Of a stretch of 64,000 bases of DNA, positions 11,401 through 22,006 are shown in pieces. The notes beneath the pieces are model-generated. The model worked only from the letters and a program-made list of their open reading frames with translations, was not told where the DNA came from and searched no databases. A program made the position numbers and the translations under genes. The DNA is from Gliomastix tumulicola (taxonomy: Eukaryota; Ascomycota; Sordariomycetes; Hypocreales; Bionectriaceae). Each line of letters begins with the position of its first letter. Within the stretch, counting starts at the first letter, position 1. The stretch covers positions 2,604,001 through 2,668,000 of the forward strand of contig BCHX01000002.1 of assembly GCA_001599755.1 (NCBI GenBank), read 5' to 3'.

Positions 11401-13511
11401 CGAGCCGGCCAAGGGTCCCTCCATGCAAGTGTCAACACATCGCAGCGCTACCAATTCCTGTCCCGAGATAGCCATGGAAGCTAGTTGGGATCGAATAAAA
11501 TCCCGGACACTTTGATGAGCAAAGCGAAATGTGTTGCATCCCGAGTCGAAAAGCACGAGGCTTGAACAGATTGACAGCAGTTCTTTCCGACTCTTGGCAA
11601 CGTCGGCGATGGCCCTCTCGAAGACAAATGCCAGGAATGCCTCAGGTGGCAAAGCCTCCTTCATATGCAGGAGCCAGGAAAAAGCGCGAATCGCAATTTG
11701 GCGGGACGCAGCCCCCCCGTCGATGATAGTACGCAGAACGCAGGAGTAGCAGTCATCGAGTGTGCCCAATGTTCCGACATTTAGCGCCTCAGTGATGTCT
11801 TGCTCTTGATTGAGCTGGCAGAGATATTCGAGCTGTATGTTGACCCATTGGAACATCTCGCCCGCTCCCGCAACCAGTCGATCTTTCAGAGCGCGTAGCA
11901 GCTCTGCTAAAGGATCCTCTGTCAGAAGACGCCTCTCCTTGATGGCCTGGGCAAGAACGAGCGAAACGTAGTTCTCCATATCATGGAGCGAGTCCTTGGG
12001 GTTGGTCTCCAGATACGTCACATCAGTGAGAGCGGTGGAGGGCGCTGATCCCAAAGCTGCAGCGTCGACAAGAGAGAACACATGATCATCAGACCGGCTA
12101 GTGATGAATATCTTAACCACGTTCGACGACCTGTGTACAATCTCAACGAGCCCGGAGATGAGGGCAGAGCGTTCTCGTTTGTCGACCGTATCCAGGGCGT
12201 CCACCACAATTGTCGCAGGGTCAGTAGCTATGGCCTCGAGGATGAGCTCGACACAGTCTTGAATGTTGAGCCTCGTCATATCCATCCCGTCAAGTTTCGA
12301 CTGTGCCTGTCGACGTTCGAACTGGGACAACAGATAATCGTGAACTTTTGGCTTGCCTGAGTCTATTGAAACGGTCATCTGCCGCAGGATGCATCGCATC
12401 ACCTCGCTTGCTTGTGCGCGTTCAGGCTCGAACTCGCAGTCGTCACAGTAAAAGTATGCGACGGGTGCTGCCAAAGGGTTGGCCCGGCGCTCAGCAAGGT
12501 AGCTATCGACAACTGCGGAGCAAATGTTTGACTTTCCGGACCCAGGGATGCCATGCAAGAGGAGGATCGAGGAGGAGCTGGAAGCCTTCCAGCGGAGGTA
12601 CCTCTCGTGACTCACTACCCAGGAAGCCGAGGATGGCATTCTTTTGCTTGACAGTGATTCGTGGTGGCGTGTAAATGGGCACAGAGAGATCCACCGGAGA
12701 AGCTCAAGATGCCTCGACTCTTCGAGCGTCTTCTGGATCAGGGTCGTGTGATTTGTCAATCGAGTGACGGACTGCTCGAGCAACTGCAGCCGCTCCGTAT
12801 CTGAAATGCCCGCGACCTTGAGGAGCTCTCTCTCTCTCTGGGCAATGTTGCTCATCAGGCTGGCATCCGGAGGGCTGAGAATACCCTTGAGTCCCCGTTC
12901 TGCAAGGTCAGAGGCCTGGTCCAAGCATACTACTCCAGACAGTTGGCAAACTTACTGAAAGACCTGGTGTCAAAGAACTTGACAGTCGTGGCCAGATACT
13001 TCAAAACATCCGCATACAGAAGAGTAAGGCTATCCTTGAGCTGTTCCTGAACGGGAGTCGCAGTCCCAAGATGAACCCGCTCAAACTCCTTGTACCTCGA
13101 AATCAGTCTTGAGATGGTCTCGAGATCCGCGACCATTGATCCATGGACCTCAGTCTCGTTGATCGCTGCCTGCAGAATAAAACGCACGGCAGCCCATGGC
13201 AGCGCTGCAGTCTCCGGATGATAGCTCGTCGCCACATCGCCGACTGCGACGAACATCTTCACCCACTTGGTGATCTTCTCGACCACATCTCGGATGATGA
13301 TGACCTCCCCGTTGGGCAGCTTGTACCTCCATCGTTTATGAATGCTTATCTCGCGCTTCTGCTCGGCTGTCTGGAGCACCGCGGCTGTGATGTCCCTCTT
13401 CCCTGTCCTTGCACCGCCGATGTTGGCTTGCAGGGTCGGATCCAAGGTGTGATATGCCTTCTTCCAGTACTCATCTATCGGGCTCCGATGCGTGCTTGTC
13501 GAAGACGCCAT
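5479..13511 (-). CDS. giant NACHT-ankyrin NLR-like protein (STAND NTPase)
   Basis: Intracellular signalling ATPase of the fungal NLR class, a family linked to non-self recognition and heterokaryon incompatibility. Exons are 13511-12956 and 12899-5479. The 56-nt intron (GTAAGT...TTGCAG) joins frames, giving 2658 residues. Residues 1-190 form a conserved helical N-terminal module of fungal NACHT proteins. The NACHT core shows the P-loop GIPGSGKS at about 302-309, Walker B IVVDALD at about 416-422 and an arginine sensor KIFITSRSD at about 448-456. A winged-helix end FRFAHQSVRDF follows at about 643. From about 800 to 2300 there are many ankyrin repeats (LGHTSLYLASFSGN, HTELVRLLLQHGADVN), broken by two acidic inserts including SDEDEDEDAEDN. 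The last 320 residues carry degenerate LL-x(6-8)-IT-x-x-M repeats. No stop or frameshift was found, so it appears intact. Effector function is unknown. Confidence 0.87.
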
Positions 13512-14694
13512 GATGAGCCCTCGACATAGTCCAAAGAGATATACGGCGTACTCGATGCCAAATAGAAGGAAAAAAAGCAGCGAAGACGGTCGACAGCGGC
13601 GAATTGCGAATCATGGCATGAGGGGAGTGACCGTAGCCACATTTTGGGAAGGGTATTGAAGGTGGTATTGAAGGTGGCATTGGAGGTGGCATTGGGGGCC
13701 GTCATCCTGCATACAGTGGGTCAGAGGGATGGATGGGAAGGGAAGTGATATGTGATGATGGGAATGAAGGTCGAAGGGCGGTGCAGCCGCCAAGATGGTG
13801 AACGACGAGGCAGGGCATCACGTGATAAGCTGACAGAGCGAACTGGCCAACCAGAGGCCTGTCACAAGGGTGGAGATGGAGTCGCTTCATGTGGTCGAAT
13901 AAATACTGGAATCATGGGACCATACAATTTGGGTGTGTATGTGGCCCAACTTTTTATTCAACTGCATGCTGTCAGACTTCGGCATCTGACCAGGAGCAAA
14001 GTAAGAAGTCACGTCAGAGGGCAGGGTCAAGAGCTATATCACTCCATGTTCGGGGCTCTGGGGCTCTGCGTCATCATGACGACAGCTCCGTTTTGCATCA
14101 AAGACAATGTTCCAAGGAGAGTACGGCACAGGCGGCGCTACAGTACTGTGCCTGCCACCTCTATGCATTGTGCAGATCGGCGATATCTACGTCGGGACCA
14201 CCTGCACATTCTCCATCGTATCAGCGTCGTCGTCCGAGACATGGGTTCCTCGCCCAAGCTGCGACGCGCGAACGTACACTGGTCAAGGACGGGACCGGGG
14301 CGGACGGACTCGCGCACTCTGATGATCTTTGAGCTTTGCCTAAGAGGCGTGGAAGAGAAGACGCTTCGGGACGAATCCCTCTACACCTGGGCCTGTAATC
14401 TCGACGAAATCGTCCTGTCCCCTCTGCTATTCAGCTTGGTTTCCGACGGCAGACCGATCCACGCTCGGTGCAAGTCGCAAGCCTGCAACGCACATGGCGG
14501 GAAACACACCACGGACCAGGTGTTTCTCTCAAACCAGCCCTTTGCCTGTTTGACGCAGAGGAGGTAGGCACGTGAATCCCCGGGGACAGGCCGTTCTCCG
14601 CTTAGCTCTGCCGACACGTCGCGGGTCTGTCTGTCTGCAAATAATCTTCTCATACGCGGGTTCCGTGAATGAGTTGCATATCCCCATCGCAGTA
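13512..14694. other. intergenic between NLR gene and NLR relic, with one hairpin repeat
   Basis: Holds the promoter of the NACHT-ankyrin gene, short tandem GGTGGCATTGAA-like repeats at about 13661-13697, and repeat copy A (listed separately). Open frames here are short and lack recognisable domains. An 18-base segment near 14648 resembles one at 15930 in the relic (CTCATACGCGG-TTCCGT), possibly a remnant of a duplication. Confidence 0.4.
13888..13968 (+). repeat. hairpin repeat family, copy A (81 bp)
   Basis: Copy A of an approximately 80-bp repeat found four times here. Its ends are imperfect inverted repeats (CATGTGGTCGAA and the complement of CATGCAGTTGAA) and its core CCATACA...TGTATGTGG can fold back. 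It shares GGGACCATACAATTTGGGTG with the other copies at few mismatches. No target-site duplication is visible. It lies about 380 bp upstream of the NLR start. Confidence 0.6.
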
Positions 14695-16612
14695 TCACCT
14701 AGCCAGCCAGTCGCTGATATGGGAACCCTCGCGGTTAGTGGCAAGAAGCATCTCGACAACATCGGGTCGGCCCTTGATCACGGCCCAGATGAGAGGCGTT
14801 CTGCCGACGCCGTCGAGCGGCTGCAGATTCATACCCTCGGCTGCAATCAGCAGTTTTGCGGCATCCCAGAACCCATTTGCGGCGGCAGCACTAGGGGCAT
14901 GTAAGGCGGTTGGCGGCTGCTCAGCCACTGGGCCTTCCGCCAGGGCGAGTCGAACGAGCTCGATCCAGTTGTTTTCTGCGAGCCAGTAGAGCAGGCTCAT
15001 ATCAGGTCTATGAGTGAGCCTAGTGGCGTCCCACCTCGCATGGAAGTCGCATGTGAAAGCGCAGCCAGGATGAGAAGTCAAGGCGACGCAAAAATCCTTC
15101 TTGTGGAACTCTCGTCGCGCAGGCGTTGGCGTGGTGAAACACACAAATGCGGCGGCATACTTGAGAAATGGGTAATTGTCTGGCAGCACAACGGTCCCTC
15201 GTCTGTAGGCCGCCGCAGGAGCCGAGAGGAAGTTGTTAGGGCACACATCGGTCCCCAGGTAGAACTCGCAACATGCCCTAAGTCGCTCATGGCTGAGTGC
15301 GTGGAAGTCCTCTAACTTGGAGAGCTCTGGCCACAGTGTTCGAATGCCATCGTCTGTGAGAAAGTAGTTTTTAACGGCGGGTTGCATGAACTGGACGGTG
15401 GGAGTAGTCTCAGATGTGGTGAGTACGGCTAGGCCTTTCGATGAGCTGTTGACGAAGAGGCCCATCTGCTCTGAAGTGACAGAGTCAGTGTCCCAACGCA
15501 TGAGCGTCTCAGGCCTCAGTTGGCAGGGCGTTTGAAGGAGTGGTCAACAAGAGTTCTTTCGTATACGCTGCAGCAACTGCGGCTGCATAGTCTTGCCACC
15601 TTTTGTTTTTGTGGGAGTCTGAGTAGTCGCATATTCCACGGATGACCAAACACGACAGCCCATCTATCAAGCCGGCTGCCTCCATCTCGAAACATAAGAC
15701 GTTGAGCTCTGATGCTATGCTCATCCGCGTCTCTCCGCTCTTTATGACTTGATTTCCCGACGCGATCTTGCCGTGAGTGAATCACAGATACGTCAGTCTG
15801 CCGCGCCTCGCGAGTCACGAGCATCGACTATGTCACAGGCTTCACAGCCATCCGGTGCCCCTGGCAAAGGCGCATGAGCATAGGTGTGCTGGTACGGATG
15901 GTCCGGCGCCCTGGGTCGCGCGTAGTTCCTCATACGCGGATTCCGTCTCAACATGTCGTCAAGTATGCCCGACGTCTGGCTCGGCATCATGTCATGGGTA
16001 GCCCTCAACTTGGATACAGCTGTCATGAGGTCGGGTGGCGGCCGCACCGGGTTGCTCGTTCGGTAAAACCTGTTATCAGGCATAGCCTTGCCGAAATCGT
16101 ACTGGATCACCTCATCGCCGACCACCACATCCCCCAAGCGGATATCGGCCGCCAGGTCAGGGACGCCACCCCCAATGCCAACCACGAACCTCTTCTCAAT
16201 ATGGGAAGGTTCGCACCATATTTGCGCCGGCGGCGGCGGCGTTGTTTAGCCCCTAATGACCTACTGGTAGACACGCCATCACCACATTATGCATGCCAAT
16301 CCTTCCCAGCGTATATGTATTAGTATCGCGCGGGCGATTCGGCAACGTCTCGTGAATCTCGTCAAGTATCGCCTAGGCGGCAGCCATCTCGCGGGGCAAG
16401 GCGAAGATCCATCCAACCGTGTAGTCTCGGTAACGTAAGCACCTAGCAGCACTGACGCGGTGGCCAAGGTCGTTTGGAGCAGTCTGGGTGCGCTGAATGT
16501 CGTGGTGCGCATAATCATCGTCCTTGATATTTGTCATTCTTCGCTTGGGGTTCGGCTCCCCATCGTCGTCGTTGTAAGACATGCCGTGACTGTGTGGTGT
16601 GGGCAGTCCCAT
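14695..16612 (-). pseudogene. decayed PNP-ankyrin NLR gene lacking its NACHT core
   Basis: Remnant of a fungal NLR with an N-terminal purine-nucleoside-phosphorylase-like domain. It opens near 16612 and reads DYTVGWIFALPREMAAA, then a stop (CAG-to-TAG-like). A second stop follows near 16246, and after a frame change comes VGIGGGVPDLAADIRLGDVVVG (about 16185). Another frameshift near 15780 leads to GKIASGNQVIKSG and CFEMEAAGL...VIRGICDYSDSHKN (15724-15509), all standard for this domain. After a stop the next piece (15501-14695, 268 codons) corresponds to sequence after the NACHT and winged-helix core (VQFMQPAVKNYF) and contains weak ankyrin repeats ending in VEMLLATN. The P-loop, Walker B and most of the NTPase domain are missing, so an internal deletion is inferred besides at least two stops and two frameshifts. 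It sits head-to-tail behind the intact NLR gene. Confidence 0.78.
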
Positions 16613-16972
16613 GCACCTAGCTCGTCAGGCTGTGCTTTCATATCTTGATTGAGGGTAAGTCTCGGGTTCTGTTTGGTCCATGATTGGGGACGCAGAAGCG
16701 AAGGGGTTTAGTGTTGTATCAGCTAGGCGGAGAGATGGCAAGGCAAGGCGCACATACGCTTTTGCAAACCGCACGTGGTTTATGTCAACGTGTATAACCA
16801 GTGGTGTTGAAACAACAATTTAATAACACTGGCCGAGTGGGGCGCTTACTGCCACCCCACTCGCTAACTAATTCCCGCACGCTATCCCCTTATACCAACC
16901 CATCCTCCCTATCTAACAATAAGCTAGGAACTCTTCGCCATGGCAGGAGCCTCATCGCAAAAAGGGAAGAAG

Positions 16973-16985
16973 AAAAAAGCAAAAA
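16973..16985 (-). terminator. oligo-T RNA polymerase III terminator of the 5S gene
   Basis: Read on the minus strand, the 5S sequence is followed immediately by TTTTT, then GC, then six more T. Such T-runs are the normal RNA polymerase III stop signal. Confidence 0.6.
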
Positions 16986-17104
16986 ACATACAACAGCCGG
17001 TATTCGCTGGTCGTCACCGACCCAACTACTAATCAGCCCCTCACCATTTTGACTAAGGGAGAGCGGACGGGATCCCGTATTTTCTAGTGAGTATGGTCGT
17101 ATGT
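16986..17104 (-). rRNA. 5S ribosomal RNA gene, divergent copy
   Basis: The minus strand starts ACATACGACCATAC and ends CTGTTGTATGT, with length 119 nt, the size of fungal 5S rRNA. The 3' half contains the strongly conserved AGTAGTTGGGTCGGTGACG followed by ACCAGCGAA, which includes the internal polymerase III promoter region. Helix I pairs over nine positions (ACATACGAC with GTTGTATGT). Compared with what I know of ascomycete 5S, the helix II-III part is changed (CTCACTAGAAAATACGGGATC), but CTCAC can still pair with GTGAG, and GCTG with CGGC in helix IV. A T-run follows. Dispersed single 5S genes are usual in filamentous ascomycetes. It could be a functional variant or a young pseudogene with C-to-T type changes. 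Confidence 0.8.
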
Positions 17105-18403
17105 GTTAGAGACAGGTCCTAAAACATACTATATCCATACAGCTCTAGCGTGTTAGACAAGGACCCTGAGAGGTTTCAAAATCCGACCTCGCTTTATCGC
17201 CTACCCTACAGCCGAGACACCACACTCCAGCAAGAGAGGAATCGTAGCCTTAGATGTCGTTTCGCAATGCTGGCGGACACATCAGTGGAGAGAGACATAA
17301 GGTTAGAGTCTTTCCGACATTGCTCGCATCAACGACGAGACCTTTCCAAGAGCTTCCCGGTCGATCGTTTCGCCGGCCAGGAGAAGCATATCGTGGGTCT
17401 AGGCATATTTTCTAGCTCCTTAGCATGAGAATCGTCTATGATCTAGCTAACGTAGTCGACCTCTGTCTCGAAAGCAAGATGGAACGCTATCTCGCGAGGT
17501 TTCTCGATCGCGCTGTATCTGCGAAAAGCGTCGTCGACGAGGCTAGCCGTGGCAAAGAATCTGTCGTCGAGGCAGCTTTCGAGAGAGGTCATAAAACTCG
17601 AAAGATGCGCTATCGGCACCGTTACAGGGGTGATTCAGCCGCATACCATACTATATCCGGAAGTCAGATTGACGATCTTCAAGCACGGCAAAAATTACGG
17701 GGAAGTAAGAAAGGCGACTCACTTCCATGGCTGTCTACTATCATCGTACTCTCCGACAATATTCACCCGAGTTTAGATTCACAGGTAGCAACCGCCGACA
17801 CATGCGTGAATTGGTACAAAGATGCGTGTGGGGCTGTCGTGATGTACTGCCAGTGAGAAGGTGAGGCTCGCAAAAACAGAGTAAGTCTTGGTGCAGCAAC
17901 AGCTACGCTCACACCTCAGGGATTCACAATGAATGAGGCACATCGCCAATTCAGGTACGTGCCTCCAACCCAGCACGTTGGAGGTCCCTTAGTGGAGCAC
18001 CAGACTTGAAGACATCCCTCAAGGCAACCCCAAAGGTAGCCCGAAGGTAACGGAGTAGGTGCTGTTCAGAAGCAATGATGAGACCATTACTCAGAACTGC
18101 CTACTAACCTTAGTCACAGCCTGTACCTTAGTACCTAGACAACGGGAGCAAGGTCCCCACGAGGTCCTTCTATCAGGCAGTGCTCTCCTCCCCTCCTTCC
18201 AGTTCTCCCAACCCTCTCCTTCCGCCACGATTGCGCCCTGCTTGACTCCGTTTCTTCTTTCTAAAAGACAGCTGGCCCTCACACAGCTTGTACTCGACTG
18301 CAGATGCTCGACGCTCGACTCTCGCATGACTAAATGTAAGCAAAAAAAACAGCCATTACCACATCAAGGCTCAAAGCTGAGAGCACATCCGTGCGTGATA
18401 CAG

Positions 18404-20045
18404 GCATATTGGGATCGCCCTCAAGGCCCTCGGGCCGCTCCTCGTGCAAATCTGTAACATCACCGGCACCCCGGGCATCTCGATCGGCGTCCTCCACCAC
18501 GGGGAGGTCGTCCACACCGCGAACTACGGCTACCGCGATGTCGCCAACCAGCTTGCGCCTGACGTCGACACCAGCTTCCTCATCTGCTCCATGACCAAGG
18601 CTTTCACCGCCTCGCTGGTGGGTATGTTCGTGGACGAGGGGAGGCTGGCCTACACCACCCAGCTGCGAGAGATCTTCCCCGAGTACAGACGAAGCGATGC
18701 CCAGGCAAACGTCACCGTCGCCGACCTTCTCTCCCATCGGACTGGCATCGCGCCGTATGATGGTATATGGCTCAGCTCCGACAACCAGATCGTCTTGGAC
18801 CGGTCTGAAGCCATCCCCATATTCAGCTACGCGCCGGCAGCAAGCTCTCTCCGTACCGAGTTCTTGTACAACAATATTGCCTACGAGATCCTCGGCCAGA
18901 TCCTCGAGAAAGTGTCTGGGGCTTCCTACCTCGAGCTTCTACATCGGCACATCATCCAGCCCTTGAATCTGAAGAGGACCTTCTACACTGAAGAGCCCTT
19001 TGACGATAATACGGCTAAATCGTATGCCGCCCTCTCTGACGGATCGGCCTTTGAGATTCCTCCCTGGGGCTACGGGAAGGACCCCTTCATCGGGGCAGGT
19101 GGCGGTATTCGGAGCTCCATCAGCGACCTCTTGGTCGTCTACAAGGCCATGATGGACGCCGCCAACTCCCCGGCGTCCGTCGTGAAAGACACGCAGAATC
19201 CCTTCAGACAGATGCGGCAGCTTATGGAAGCGAGAATAAACGTCCCCAACAAGTCGCTGCGCGAGTTCAGCTACGCTTCTGGCTGGATCCGCACACAGCT
19301 CCCTGCCATTGTCGACCTTTTCTCCGACTACGAACCCCCCGTCCTGGGCCGCGGCGTGGCGTCGCGCCTCATGGTCCATCATCAGGGATACATCGCCGGG
19401 AATGTCGGCCACGTAGCGCTTCTCCCCGAGATGGAGACGGCTGTTGTCGTCCTCGGAAACTCGGCAGGCCTGACCGACGTCATGCGACTCCTGGGCCAGA
19501 TCCTAGTCGAGACGGTCATGGAAAACGAGATCAATGCTAGTGCCTACATCGACATTGCAAAGTCAGCATCACGAGCCAATATCCAGTTTGTGGGCGACGT
19601 CTATAAGGCCATACTCGACACGAGAACGACCACTGCACCTACCCGTGCACTGTCGGCCTATACGGGCCGCTACTTCAATAGCATTGGCAACTTCCACATT
19701 GACATCAAGCAGGTGGATGGCAAGCTTCAAGTTGCCTACATGGGGGCAGATCAAGACACGTTTGATTTGCAACCATACCAGGATGACAGTTTCTTCTGGT
19801 GGCTCGACTTTGATGAGAGTGCAAGGCGGGCGAGGCTCCCGGGCTACCCAAAGGAGTACTTCATCCTGAAGTTCGGCCGTCTCTCCTCTTCATCGTCAAC
19901 GTGGTGGGATTCCGGCGGAGACGACGTTGAGGCCGAGTGCTTGACTTGGAAGCACGAGTTCAGACTTCAAGGGGACGGGGAGGTGTTTTGTAAGACCACT
20001 GGGAGGTCAGTCGATGGGTCTATACGCATGCTGGAGGAGCTGTGA
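18404..20045 (+). CDS. beta-lactamase-family serine hydrolase (class C-like / esterase), 5' end unresolved
   Basis: Member of the serine beta-lactamase/D-aminopeptidase/EstB superfamily; in fungi these act as esterases, amidases or thioesterase-like hydrolases, and the substrate here is unknown. The readable frame covers about 546 codons. Catalytic motifs are S-x-x-K in CSMTKAFTAS (Ser about residue 62, counting from 18405) and the Tyr motif in FLYNNIAYEILG. Other family blocks are TVADLLSHRTGIAPYD, GAGGGIRSSISDLL and HHQGYIAGNVGH. The sequence just upstream of GTPGISIGVLHHGEV has no in-frame ATG; a stop lies at 18396-18398. A 3' splice site (GATACAG, ending 18403) would open the frame, but no 5' exon in the right phase was found. 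ATG ACT AAA T|GTAAGC at 18326 is out of phase. Either a distant first exon, an indel, or a truncated gene explains this. Confidence 0.75.
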
Positions 20046-21182
20046 CCTTGGCCACGTCCCATACTCTAGCTATAACAGCAGCCAACTCTTCGCTGAGCGG
20101 TCCAGCCGTGCACGCCTCAATGTGAGCTCGTATGTGCTTGAATGTACTTCTCCCAAGAACTATGGCATCGCCATCCCTCCTATTCAACGCTGAGTGGTGC
20201 GAAACCCAGCTCAACGAGGTGGCATGGCTGCCGAGACCGGCCTTGTCTGCGCCTTCAGAGCATGTATGTTGGCTGAATAACCGCGTCGGTATGATATATG
20301 TGCTCAGCTCCTGTTTCTATCTACCCCCTTGCTTCTTTGTGATCTCTTCTGCCGTCCCCGTTCCAGAGAACATGCCCCCCGCCCCCCGGCGAGTAGGCGC
20401 AGAACCTGATGCCTAGCCTCCGAAGGACGGGGAGCAACACCTCCTCAGCGAGGCGGGAAACAGCGTTGTAATACCCCTGGCCAACGGCACCGATGCGTGG
20501 GTGGCGGCGATCATGACGGGCGGAGATGTCGATGCCGTGGACGCGGTGCTCGGGGGGAGTAATGTCGAGGATCCGCGAGCCCCGGCAGGAGGTTGGCGAA
20601 GGGAGAGGGGGGGGGAAAGGGCATTTCGGTAGTCGTCGTTGGGCGGGGATACTAGCGCAGGCGTCTTCGTAGCATTGAACCGGTGGCATCGTAGAGCTCG
20701 TCGATGGCATACGTGTGCTAGTTTATTGGGCCTGTCCTGGTTTCGGCTGTGTGGCTGACTCCCGGTAGATCGTCTTTGTCTGCGAGGTGTATAGCATGGG
20801 CTATTGCTGCTTGGACGAGAGTCTGGTCTGCTCGTGTAGCATAAGCAGGTGTAATACATGAGTAATGCACAGCAGTAAAGGTTCCCAACCGCACCCGCCT
20901 GCCAGTTTCCCTCTATCGTATCCCCTTGCCATGTCACTAATCCGTCCAGTCGTGAAGTGGATATTCCCCTCCCGAGGACCAACATATCTTGAACATGATA
21001 TTCTTTTATCGGATTCTATTCTTGTCAAGTCATACAGAGGGCGTGACGTAACGATACATGGGTTACGGTTCGATCTCGGTTCCTCCTCTTTCTGGTTCTT
21101 TGTACTCGTACATGTCGGGGGCAGCATGATGCCAGGAGCTGACGCGTTATTCAAACGATCTCTTGCAGAGGGTCAATACCCT
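20046..21182. other. intergenic, nothing recognised
   Basis: Separates the 3' ends of the hydrolase (+) and the membrane protein (-). Open frames here (longest 190 codons, minus strand 20413-20985) have low-complexity, shadow-like composition and no domain. A G-run lies near 20608-20616. Confidence 0.4.
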
Positions 21183-21975
21183 TTAGAACTCATTCCTCCT
21201 CTGTTCGTCCTGCCTCCTCAGCTCCTCGCGGAAAGCATTCTCCCGCCCGCCGCCGCCGTACGTCGTCGTCTGGTTGAACGCAGGCGAGGTCGGGCTGCCC
21301 GTCAGACTGCCCAGGTCGCTGTCGCGCCGGGAGCGCGGGTCGTCGCGATACTCAGACACGTGCTCCCGGGGCTCGAGCGGGATCCCCGTCAGCGTATCGT
21401 CCTTCCTCCCTCCAGCACCGCCGCCGCCACCGCGGTTGAGGATGTTCCTCGCCGAGCGCCCCGTGTACCCGCCCTTCCTCGCGGACCGGGACATGATGTT
21501 GCCCAGCTGGATCCGCCTCGTCTTCCTGTTCCAGATGCACAGCCCGACAGCAATGAAGATGATGGTGCCGAAGACGACCGGCAGCGCGATGATGAGGTCC
21601 TCGTGCTCGGGCCCCTTGGACAGCTCCGGGTCCGGACGGCGGTGCTTGTCGAAGAGCACGTTGACGACGGCCGACTCCTCCTTGGCCGCGGACCCCTTCT
21701 CGTTGGTCATGAGCGTGATGGTGACGTTGTGCGGGCGGTAGCCCTTGAGGTAGTCGCCCGTGATCTTGAGCGCGAAGAGGCCCCACGAGGCCGGCACGCG
21801 CTCCGTCTCGTCGAGCTTGACCACCGAACCTTCGTCTGAGTTCTCGGCCGTGCGGTTGAAGTAGTCTAGGCGGAGGGAGACTTCGATGGTCGTGTTGGAG
21901 GGGCTGGATTTGTTGTAGTACTCGGGGTCCCAGGTCACTACCGACGGTTAGCTCTTATACCATACAGGGGATATG

Positions 21976-22006
<31 letters not shown>

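Larger units (their letters stand above)
16613..18403. other. gene-poor stretch with 5S rRNA gene and unrecognised degenerate DNA
   Basis: Contains the 5S rRNA gene (listed separately), a perfect 9-bp hairpin CGAGTGGGG/CCCCACTCG near 16832-16861, and about 17150-17860 where broken open frames occur on both strands, the longest being 143 codons at 17425-17856 (+). I recognise no domain in these frames. A decayed mobile element or NLR remnant is possible. The last 350 bases should include the promoter of the beta-lactamase-like gene. Confidence 0.4.

Noticed and set aside
18059..18457. 132-codon frame upstream of the beta-lactamase-like gene
   Set aside because: It overlaps the domain start in another frame and has no family resemblance; considered as a first exon but the phase does not fit.
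20413..20985. 190-codon minus-strand frame
   Set aside because: Low-complexity Ser/Pro/Arg composition with no recognisable domain.
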